In this document: positions 1-5,074 of the stretch, in pieces
Numbering within the stretch: the stretch's first letter is position 1
Layout: each line of letters starts with the position of its first letter
NCBI GenBank assembly: GCA_000999395.1
Contig: LCOM01000048.1
Coordinates: 1-5,746, forward strand
Source: Parcubacteria group bacterium GW2011_GWA2_47_7
GTDB taxonomy: Bacteria; Patescibacteriota; Minisyncoccia; Phycocordibacterales; UBA6899
DNA: 5,746 bases
Direction: 5' to 3'
Notes under the pieces: model-generated
The model's input: the letters and a program-made list of their open reading frames with translations, nothing else
Database searches by the model: none
What the model was told of the DNA's origin: nothing
Made by a program: the position numbers and the translations under genes

Positions 1-322
1 ATTTTTTAAAAAGTTTGTATGAAAGCTCGGGTGCCGCCCAGTCGGTTGGAATGGCCCACCACCAACCTCCATTCGTGATCGCTTTGGTGCCGATGCGAAG
101 AAGGTATCCATTTTTATCCAGAGCCCCCGAGTCACCTCCGGGTTGCATTACGTGGTCAAGAATTGGGTCCGGAATGATGTAGCTTGAATCCTCGATATCT
201 ACTTGGTGGGGAAAAAATGACCAAGCAAATCGCACAGGGAATTCCGCAAACAAAACAACTGCCAAAACAATGCTTGGGAACAAAAAAAATCTTTTTATAC
301 TATGACTTCTGGTAACACTCAT
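1..322 (-). CDS. N-terminal part of an unrecognised signal-anchored protein (cut by left edge)
   Basis: An open frame runs from ATG at 322 to the left edge without a stop, giving 107 residues. The start has a GGAG only two bases upstream and a GAGGGG about ten bases upstream, so ribosome binding is plausible. The N-terminus has basic residues (K10, R11) followed by a hydrophobic stretch at about residues 12-26 (FFLFPSIVLAVVLF), which looks like a signal anchor or uncleaved signal peptide. The visible remainder would then be extracytoplasmic. It contains a DPILDHVMQPG segment (about residues 53-63), loosely reminiscent of the 'DPxLGxxxxPG' stretch near the start of some SGNH/GDSL-type proteins in polysaccharide loci, and a triple tryptophan further on. 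I do not recognise the family. Position after the acyl-carrier block suggests a surface-glycan role, but the 274-nt gap and its own possible promoter make co-transcription uncertain. An 8-base homopolymer lies in codons 11-14. Confidence 0.6.
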   Translation of the reverse strand, partial: MSVTRSHSIKRFFLFPSIVLAVVLFAEFPVRFAWSFFPHQVDIEDSSYIIPDPILDHVMQPGGDSGALDKNGYLLRIGTKAITNGGWWWAIPTDWAAPELSYKLFKK

Positions 323-596
323 ATCTCCATAACCCCTCTTGAGGGACAACTCCTCGCTGAGACTTACACTACGGCGTAACTGTTAATGCGCTCTGATAAT
401 TTATTATACGGTCAATAATAACACATATATTTGAATATTTAGCGCTTGCCTTAATCTAGGTACGCTTTTCTGAACAACACTATTTGAATGTTTGTTCTTG
501 AACCCTCATGCACACAATAATGCAATCCCTTCTCGCATGAACAAGAATCACCTCGGGCTTTTCATGATGAAGCATTTCCCATACACAAACATACTC
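323..596. other. Gene-free intergenic stretch between the MaoC gene and the left-edge gene
   Basis: No convincing gene lies here on either strand. It is A+T-rich in the middle and holds a possible minus-strand promoter, an AT-rich inverted repeat (ATATT/AATAT arms, 427-438) and a short CCCTC/GAGGG inverted repeat at 334-345 just upstream of the left gene's start. Directly after the MaoC stop, the same frame stays open for 38 codons to a second TAG at 480-482, probably by chance. A 6-bp inverted repeat (ACTCCT/AGGAGT, 593-609) straddles the MaoC stop, but no T-run follows it on the minus strand, so it does not look like an intrinsic terminator. Confidence 0.6.
403..431 (-). promoter_or_regulatory. 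Possible promoter for the left-edge gene
   Basis: On the minus strand a perfect TATAAT lies at 408-403, which would start transcription near position 396 and give a leader of about 75 nt before the ATG at 322. The hexamer about 17 bp upstream (AATATA, within an AT-rich inverted repeat at 427-438) is a poor -35, and there is no TGn extended -10. The call rests on the -10 match and on the position in a gene-free gap upstream of a start codon. In A+T-rich DNA such a match can arise by chance. Confidence 0.3.
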
Positions 597-1028
597 CTAC
601 TGAAGGAGTCGAACGAGTGCCTGCCCACTCGACAACAACTCTTTTGTTTTATTATTCTGCACCTTTGTCTCTATTGTTACAGTCCTCACCGCATCACTTT
701 TGTGGACGATAAGCCCAGAAACTAAAACCTCCATTCCCGCAAACATCGGCTGATGAAACGTTATTGACTGAGAAAGATAGACGCAATATTTACCTGGAAG
801 CTCCATTCCGACCAATCGAGAAAAAAACGCTCCGGCAATCATCCCGTGCGCAACGGGTTTACCAAAATCTGTTTCGGCAGCATACACCGAGTCAGTATGC
901 AGCGGATTTGCATCACCTGATAATTGCACAAAATTACTCACAAGCTCATCGGTGATACGCACAACAAAAGAGGCCGACTGCCCCGCGACCAATTCATTAT
1001 ATGTATATTGTTTTACCTTATCAGACAT
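597..1028 (-). CDS. MaoC-type hotdog-fold hydratase/dehydratase
   Basis: A 143-residue protein, the usual size of a single-domain (R)-hydratase such as PhaJ. The hydratase-2 signature is clear: LSGDANPLHTD at residues 36-46, with the expected catalytic Asp39 and His44, followed by FGKPVAHGM (55-63) and an SRLVG helix. The family reversibly hydrates trans-2-enoyl thioesters to (R)-3-hydroxyacyl thioesters on CoA or ACP. The frame is open further upstream, but the ATG at 1028 is chosen because GGTGGAGA lies just before it, the protein then has family length, and it overlaps the acyl carrier protein gene by 8 bp. It is the last gene of the acpS-fkbH-acp block, so its likely substrate is the acyl group on the neighbouring ACP. 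That could be dehydration of a glyceryl or other 3-hydroxyacyl thioester. A non-dehydrating hotdog role cannot be excluded, although the catalytic pair is intact. Confidence 0.93.
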   Translation of the reverse strand: MSDKVKQYTYNELVAGQSASFVVRITDELVSNFVQLSGDANPLHTDSVYAAETDFGKPVAHGMIAGAFFSRLVGMELPGKYCVYLSQSITFHQPMFAGMEVLVSGLIVHKSDAVRTVTIETKVQNNKTKELLSSGQALVRLLQ

Positions 1029-1257
1029 TGATATCTCCACCCTTAACCTCTGTGAGTTTCTGTGCATCCGCAAAATTTTTGACCGCCATGACTTCATCAT
1101 ATTCAAATCGCACGTTAAATGCTTTCTCAATTTCGGTAATAAGTACGATGGCATTGAGCGAATCCCAACTCGGAGTATTCTCAGGAGACAGCTCCGCACC
1201 AACGGAAGCCTCCTCAATGCCGAGCACTGATGCAAAAATGTTTGTCAGACGACTCAT
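1021..1257 (-). CDS. Free-standing acyl carrier protein
   Basis: A 78-residue acidic protein of ACP size and pattern. The prosthetic-group attachment motif is W-DSLN with Ser33, preceded by an L-xPEN-xPSWDSL loop and followed by a helix-II-like segment (about residues 35-48, AIVLITEIEKAFNVRF). 4'-phosphopantetheine attached to Ser33 would carry the acyl group as a thioester. The gene starts inside the end of the FkbH gene (ATGA overlap, 1254-1257) and overlaps the MaoC gene by 8 bp. No good Shine-Dalgarno sequence precedes it (the upstream bases are A-rich), so translation is probably coupled to fkbH. FkbH proteins load glyceryl units onto exactly this kind of discrete ACP, and a PPTase able to activate it is encoded two genes upstream. 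It does not look like the housekeeping fatty-acid AcpP, which normally sits with fab genes and has a DSLD motif. Confidence 0.93.
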   Translation of the reverse strand: MSRLTNIFASVLGIEEASVGAELSPENTPSWDSLNAIVLITEIEKAFNVRFEYDEVMAVKNFADAQKLTEVKGGDINV

Positions 1258-2984
1258 GTTTTGTTTTCGTTAATAGTAATTCCGGAGCAAAGCTGCTTCG
1301 CATTATCTGCCAAGTCTACAATATTCACCTCAAAGTGAATAGTATCGCCCACGCTAGCGATTGGAGTAAAACCGAGCGACGGCAAAAAACCAGACGCAGG
1401 GTCATTTTTTAATGTGCGAGTAAATGTAGCGGAGAGACGTTGCACCCCTCGTCGAGCGAGCTCATTTGCGACAGACAATATAAATCCATATTCAACGTGG
1501 CGACCCATGACACGACAACTCATAAGAAAGGTGTCGATGTCTCCAGTCGCATTCTCACCCAGAGCGATAATTGCCAGAATTGTTTTGCCATAATCGCCAA
1601 ACTTATCCGACACATCAGCCGAAAAAACAAGATTACTCTCCTCGACAAAATTCAATATCTCTTTTTCCGAATAGCGCCTTGTCGTCAAATTAAATTGATT
1701 CGTCTTTTGTGTCAGCTGTGCCAATCTCTCAATAGAACTAATATCATTAATTTTTAAATCAATTGAGATGCCGAGGGCGGTAATATACTCATCCAGACTC
1801 TGTGCTGAATATTGGATACTCTTACGCTCCGCCTCAGCTCTGTAGAGCTCCGTCTTCTTCTTATCCTCAGCGGTGAGTGAAAACTGATTGAATACGTTCA
1901 ATGCAAAGAGCGTCGACACATAAAGCTCCGGCTCACGCGGCAACTCAGGCACAAGCACGTCAGGGAGGAGGGATCGTACAAGCTCGCGATTGACTACGTC
2001 ATCATCAAGAAAGACCATACTGTCCAAGCCAATATTTAACTCTTCTGCCAGCTCAATAAGATTTTTTGCTTTATCCTCCCAATTTATCCTCTTGGCGGCA
2101 AAATGATGATCTTTCAGGATCATGTGAGGATTTTTTTCGAAAACCTCATCAATATCCCCGGGATTATTCTTGCTATTTAACGCCAAAATAATACCCCTAT
2201 CATGGAGTGCAACTAATGCATGCTGAAAATTCTGAAACGCTATCCCGGGATAGTCGGGTCCCACCGCAATTCCTTGTGGTCCAATTTCTCCAACCACTCC
2301 TCCCCAAAGAGTATTATCCAAATCAAGCACCAAGCATTTTTTCACGCGCCCAAGGCGCGCCCGCGCAAAGGAAGCCCATTCTAAAGCTAGCGCAAGGAGG
2401 AATTCATTCGTAAATGGAACATCGAAAGCATATAGTCCTCGAAAATCACGAATATTCCGCTCGCCATGCTGATGTACCAATGCATTAGTGTCGCAAATAT
2501 AAAGATGTGGTATTTCTGAAGCAAGAACCTCAAGCGTATCATTCCCCTCTTGCACGAGTCGAAAAATAGGATCTTGTTGAAATAAATTTCCATACACACC
2601 CGAATACGGGGAAGTAAAACTCGAAACTACGATTGGTGTAGATGTATGCGCGGCAAACTCGCGAATATCAGACAAGATTTCTTTCATATGCAACATACTC
2701 TCTGTAAATGCGGAACGACGATATGAATTTATATCAAAAAAAATAAACGTTATATCAGCCTGAGATTTGTAAAGCTGACTCGACTGATCTTTCAGATGAA
2801 GGTGATACTGCTTATAAGGCACGACATGAATCTCGGGGGCGATTCCCTCGCTCAAGAGAACGCCTCTCAATATTTTCACAAGTACGGCATCAGTAAAATT
2901 AGTGACGAGATTTATCTTCAGTGCCAATCCTCCGCTTGAATCGTTTTGCTTATTTGCCAACTTGAGATAATCAAGAAATTTCAT
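1254..2984 (-). CDS. fkbH: FkbH-like HAD-IIIC glyceryl-ACP synthase (phosphatase/acyl transfer)
   Basis: A 576-residue protein with full-length FkbH architecture. Residues 1-210 resemble the SGNH-like N-terminal domain (VTNFTD at 27-32, QADITFIFFDINSY at 75-88). The HAD core follows: motif I DLDNTLWGG with Asp221 and Asp223, LNSKNN at 269-274, and the acidic motif FLDDD at 325-329. The C-terminal GNAT-like domain carries the family signature KTNQFNLTTRRYS (427-439), KFGDYG (461-466), SCRVMGR with Cys490 (489-495) and a lysine/asparagine-rich acyltransferase-like end. Characterised relatives take 1,3-bisphosphoglycerate, remove the phosphate and leave D-glyceryl on an ACP; Cys490 is a candidate acyl-holding residue by inference. 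The start ATG at 2984 lies 3 nt after the acpS stop with only a weak AAG upstream, and the end overlaps the ACP gene by 4 bp. Motif IV reads DDDVVNRE rather than the commoner DDNPxERE, a mild deviation that keeps the metal-binding acidic pair. Confidence 0.93.
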   Translation of the reverse strand: MKFLDYLKLANKQNDSSGGLALKINLVTNFTDAVLVKILRGVLLSEGIAPEIHVVPYKQYHLHLKDQSSQLYKSQADITFIFFDINSYRRSAFTESMLHMKEILSDIREFAAHTSTPIVVSSFTSPYSGVYGNLFQQDPIFRLVQEGNDTLEVLASEIPHLYICDTNALVHQHGERNIRDFRGLYAFDVPFTNEFLLALALEWASFARARLGRVKKCLVLDLDNTLWGGVVGEIGPQGIAVGPDYPGIAFQNFQHALVALHDRGIILALNSKNNPGDIDEVFEKNPHMILKDHHFAAKRINWEDKAKNLIELAEELNIGLDSMVFLDDDVVNRELVRSLLPDVLVPELPREPELYVSTLFALNVFNQFSLTAEDKKKTELYRAEAERKSIQYSAQSLDEYITALGISIDLKINDISSIERLAQLTQKTNQFNLTTRRYSEKEILNFVEESNLVFSADVSDKFGDYGKTILAIIALGENATGDIDTFLMSCRVMGRHVEYGFILSVANELARRGVQRLSATFTRTLKNDPASGFLPSLGFTPIASVGDTIHFEVNIVDLADNAKQLCSGITINENKT

Positions 2985-2987
2985 ATC

Positions 2988-3350
2988 TTATAGTGCAAGC
3001 GCGAAACCAGCGACATAATCTGTCGAATGAGAAATACTTACCAATACGGAAGGGTGTGTTGCTCCGCCCGACAGTATTCGTGCACGTGGCTTCTTTCCGT
3101 CTTTGGTAATTTCAATATCGCGATAAGTCAGAACACTCGGATATGCCTTAATGACCGCCTCCTTAGCCGCAAATCGCGAGGCAAGATACATTACCCGATT
3201 AGCATGATTTAAAAATTCAACATACTCAATCGGCGTGAGAACAAGCTCCGCAATTCGTGATGGAAAACACAAGGACCCAAACCGATGTATTTCTATAATA
3301 TCCACACCGACACCAGTCACTCCAAGCTTTATTTTGCTGTCATCTCTCAT
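2988..3350 (-). CDS. acpS: AcpS-type 4'-phosphopantetheinyl transferase
   Basis: A 120-residue protein of holo-ACP synthase size. It transfers 4'-phosphopantetheine from CoA to the conserved Ser of an apo-ACP. Signature motifs: GVGVDIIEI at 13-21 with the Mg-binding Asp17, SRFAAKEAVIKA at 58-69 with Glu64 and Lys68, and the C-terminal VSISHSTDYVAGFALA with His108. The ATG at 3350 has no Shine-Dalgarno sequence. An alternative GTG at 3320 would give a 110-residue protein starting MTGVGVDI, closer to the usual N-terminus of the family, so the start is uncertain. It is the first gene of the fkbH-acp-maoC block, 3 nt ahead of fkbH, so its obvious partner is the ACP encoded two genes downstream. 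Whether it is also the housekeeping enzyme of the cell cannot be judged from the window; its location suggests a dedicated copy. Confidence 0.93.
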   Translation of the reverse strand: MRDDSKIKLGVTGVGVDIIEIHRFGSLCFPSRIAELVLTPIEYVEFLNHANRVMYLASRFAAKEAVIKAYPSVLTYRDIEITKDGKKPRARILSGGATHPSVLVSISHSTDYVAGFALAL

Positions 3351-3356
3351 GGTGAC

Positions 3357-3384
3357 AATATATACTGGTTGAGTGTATTTTCAA
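3357..3384 (-). promoter_or_regulatory. Candidate promoter for acpS-fkbH-acp-maoC, possibly leaderless
   Basis: On the minus strand TTGAAA (3384-3379) and TATATT (3362-3357) are separated by 16 bp, a good match to sigma-70-type -35 and -10 elements. The -10 ends six bases before the ATG at 3350, so transcription would begin at or next to the start codon and the mRNA would have almost no leader. That fits the absence of a Shine-Dalgarno sequence there. If the downstream GTG at 3320 is the true start, the leader would be about 30 nt instead. This is a sequence match only. Confidence 0.4.
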
Positions 3385-3395
3385 AGTATCACTTT
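3383..3395. repeat. Inverted repeat overlapping the candidate -35 (operator-like)
   Basis: Plus-strand AAAGT-ATC-ACTTT: perfect 5-bp arms with a 3-nt spacer, in the 56-nt gap between the aminotransferase stop and acpS. Its left edge overlaps the -35 hexamer of the candidate promoter by two bases. It could be a small operator, or a weak hairpin after the aminotransferase gene; no T-tract follows, so it is not an intrinsic terminator. A 13-bp element of this kind can also occur by chance. Confidence 0.3.
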
Positions 3396-3406
3396 ACAAA
3401 GATAGC

Positions 3407-4543
3407 CTAGACCGTTTTGTTTTCACAAAACTCTGCGCAGGCATTGATGATGCGCGATTGGTCTTCAGTGGTGAGTTCTGGGTAAATGGGGAGGCTGAGA
3501 ATCTCGTTCTGGAACTGTGCTGTATGTGGAAAGTCTGCTGGCGTGTGTCCTAGGCGCTTGTAGGCCTCAAGGAAGGGCAATCCAATGGGATAATGTATAC
3601 CAGCCTCAATGCCTTGCGCCTTCAAATACTCGCGAAGTGCGTCACGTTTTTTTGTTCGAACTACATAAAGATGATAAACACTCTCTCTTTCGGCCACACG
3701 AGGAAAGATACCCAAGTCTTTCATTCCCCTAAACTCCTCATCGTACCTTTGGGCTACAGCTCGGCGCTTCTTCGTCCACTCGGATAGGTGCTTCAGTTTG
3801 ACCGAGAGTATCGCTGCCTGTAATCCATCGAGACGAGAATTGTATCCCTCTATATGGTGGTCGTACTTTTCCCCCTTCGCACGTCCATGATTTGCGAGCA
3901 TCCGGCAGCGAACTGCAAGCGCTTCGTCATTCGTCACAATAGCACCAGCATCTCCATATGAACCAAGATTTTTCCCAGGGTAAAAACTGAAAGTAGCTGC
4001 GATGCCAAAATTTCCCACTTTCTTTCCTTTGTACTCAGCAAGATGCGCCTGCGCGGAATCCTCAATAAGAAAGAGGTTGTGCTTTTTTGTGAGTGCAATA
4101 ATCTCGTCCATTTGTGCAGGCTGACCATATAAGTGAACGGCGACGACGGCTTTCGTGCGTATCGTAATCTTTGCGGCAATCGACTCCGGGGATATGCAAT
4201 AATCTGCGGAACCGCAATCAGCAAAGACCACACTTGCGCCACAGGCGGTCACTGCTTCCGATGTTGCAATAAAAGAATTTGCCGGAATAATGACCTCATC
4301 CCCAACTCCAATACCAAGGGCTTTCAAAACAATGATTATTGCATCTGTGCCATTACCCACCCCAACACAATATTTTACGTCCTGTGCTTTTGCAAATTCT
4401 TCCTCAAATTGCTGAACAAAAGTTCCGCCGATGAAGGCGGAATGTTCCAAAACGTTCGCAATAACAGTATCGACTTCGGTCTTGATCGATCGATATTGCG
4501 CACCAAGATCTACGAGCGGTATGTTTTTTTGTTGTATTGTCAT
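3407..4543 (-). CDS. wbpE: DegT/DnrJ/EryC1 PLP aminotransferase, WbpE-like sugar 3-aminotransferase
   Basis: A 378-residue protein, full length for the sugar aminotransferase family. Visible features: PLVDLGAQY near the N-terminus, the phosphate-binding loop GNGTDA (63-68), IEDSAQAH with Asp162 (pairs with the PLP ring nitrogen) and Gln165, the PLP-binding Lys191 in FSFYPGKNLGSYGDAG, and YNSRLDGLQAAIL at 234-246, which closes the active site of the partner subunit. It uses an amino donor (usually glutamate) to convert a 3-keto nucleotide sugar into a 3-amino sugar. The 4-bp ATGA overlap with the acyltransferase gene and the oxidoreductase before that point to WbpE (UDP-2-acetamido-3-keto-glucuronate as substrate). 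The sequence alone does not exclude FdtB/QdtB-type enzymes acting on dTDP-3-keto-6-deoxyhexoses, so the substrate is inferred from neighbours. There is no Shine-Dalgarno sequence, so translation is probably coupled. Confidence 0.92.
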   Translation of the reverse strand: MTIQQKNIPLVDLGAQYRSIKTEVDTVIANVLEHSAFIGGTFVQQFEEEFAKAQDVKYCVGVGNGTDAIIIVLKALGIGVGDEVIIPANSFIATSEAVTACGASVVFADCGSADYCISPESIAAKITIRTKAVVAVHLYGQPAQMDEIIALTKKHNLFLIEDSAQAHLAEYKGKKVGNFGIAATFSFYPGKNLGSYGDAGAIVTNDEALAVRCRMLANHGRAKGEKYDHHIEGYNSRLDGLQAAILSVKLKHLSEWTKKRRAVAQRYDEEFRGMKDLGIFPRVAERESVYHLYVVRTKKRDALREYLKAQGIEAGIHYPIGLPFLEAYKRLGHTPADFPHTAQFQNEILSLPIYPELTTEDQSRIINACAEFCENKTV

Positions 4544-5004
4544 AATTTACGTAACAAGCGAGCGGGATTTCCTGCGTAGATTCCGGGCACAAGGATGTCT
4601 TTCGTGACCACGGCCCCTGCACCGATAACGACGTTGTCACAGATGGTCACAGGAAGAATCGTAGCATTTGTTCCGATAGAAACATTGTTGCCGACTATTG
4701 TCGCCTTCCACTTTGACTTATCTCCATGAGCAGGACCACCTTCATCAAATCTGTCGTTGATAAATTTCGCTCCGTGCGAAACAACACAGTCCTCCCCGAT
4801 AGTGACAAGCTCACACACAAAAGCATGAGATTGCACCCGCGTCCGCGAACCGATTGACGCGCCTTTCTGTATCTCGACGAATGGACCCACAAAGCAATCG
4901 TCGCCGAGTGTGCACCCGTACACGTTGACCGGCATCACAATGCGCACGTTTGTGCCGCACGCGACATCCACAATACCTGATTCCACTATCGTTGGCTTGT
5001 TCAT
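4540..5004 (-). CDS. wbpD: Left-handed beta-helix N-acyltransferase, WbpD-like
   Basis: A 154-residue protein made of hexapeptide repeats. Examples are GCTLGDDCFVGPFVEI (30-45), GASIGSRTRV (48-57), VTIGEDCVVSHGAKF (67-81) and IVGNNVSIGTNATI (103-116), ending in VIGAGAVVTKDI and AGNPARLL, the usual end of sugar acetyltransferases. FINDRF with Asn83 matches the active-site loop region of the WbpD/WlbB group, which acetylates the 3-amino group of UDP-GlcNAc3NA using acetyl-CoA. It is shorter than WbpD (about 190 residues). The ATG at 5004 is chosen because it opens directly into the beta-helix; an in-frame TTG at 5061 would add 19 residues without family resemblance and lies inside a hairpin. 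The Shine-Dalgarno is poor (GGAA six bases upstream). The oxidoreductase and aminotransferase neighbours support action on a 3-amino sugar. The donor could be acetyl-CoA or, given the downstream acyl-carrier block, an acyl-ACP. Confidence 0.88.
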   Translation of the reverse strand: MNKPTIVESGIVDVACGTNVRIVMPVNVYGCTLGDDCFVGPFVEIQKGASIGSRTRVQSHAFVCELVTIGEDCVVSHGAKFINDRFDEGGPAHGDKSKWKATIVGNNVSIGTNATILPVTICDNVVIGAGAVVTKDILVPGIYAGNPARLLRKL

Positions 5005-5027
5005 TTTATGTTCCGAATGATCGTCTC

Positions 5028-5051
5028 CCTCCAGACTACAACAGTCTGAGG
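5028..5051. repeat. Hairpin in the leader of the acyltransferase gene
   Basis: Inverted repeat with arms CAGACT (5032-5037) and AGTCTG (5043-5048) around a 5-nt loop, extended by three more pairs (CCT/AGG) past a single bulged C. That makes nine base pairs in all. On the minus strand it lies 24 nt before the ATG at 5004, and its 3' arm includes a GGAGG that is too far from the start to be its Shine-Dalgarno sequence. No T-run follows, so it is not a classical terminator. Confidence 0.5.
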
Positions 5052-5058
5052 TGCCCCA

Positions 5059-5074
5059 CAAGTAGCACTACTTG
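5059..5074. repeat. Hairpin straddling the stop codon of the oxidoreductase gene
   Basis: Perfect 7-bp inverted repeat CAAGTAG (5059-5065) and CTACTTG (5068-5074) with a 2-nt spacer, which folds as six pairs closing a tetraloop. The TAG stop of the oxidoreductase (5070-5068) lies inside it. It sits 7 nt from the second hairpin, so the short gap between the two genes is largely occupied by two tandem stem-loops. Neither is followed by a T-tract on the minus strand. Confidence 0.5.

Noticed and set aside
334..345. CCCTC/GAGGG inverted repeat as a terminator or riboswitch element
   Set aside because: Only four pairs can form with a real loop and no T-tract follows; I see no wider structure.
593..609. 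ACTCCT/AGGAGT hairpin as terminator of the MaoC operon
   Set aside because: Six-base stem with no following T-run on the minus strand.
492..725. Plus-strand 77-codon open frame
   Set aside because: It overlaps the MaoC gene antisense, has no recognisable domain and a composition like random translation.
1029..1235. Upstream extension of the MaoC frame by 69 codons
   Set aside because: It lies antiparallel in phase over the ACP gene, reads as Arg/Leu-rich nonsense, and the ATG at 1028 has a good Shine-Dalgarno sequence and gives the family length.
2387..2599. 70-codon minus-strand frame inside fkbH
   Set aside because: It overlaps the conserved FkbH frame out of phase and has no start signal or domain.
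3934..4242. 102-codon minus-strand open frame and the other long frames inside the aminotransferase gene
   Set aside because: They are shadows of the aminotransferase, whose catalytic motifs are intact in its own frame.
5005..5061. TTG start for the acyltransferase, adding 19 residues
   Set aside because: The added residues do not fit the beta-helix, there is no ribosome binding site, and the TTG lies in a hairpin; the ATG at 5004 is better.
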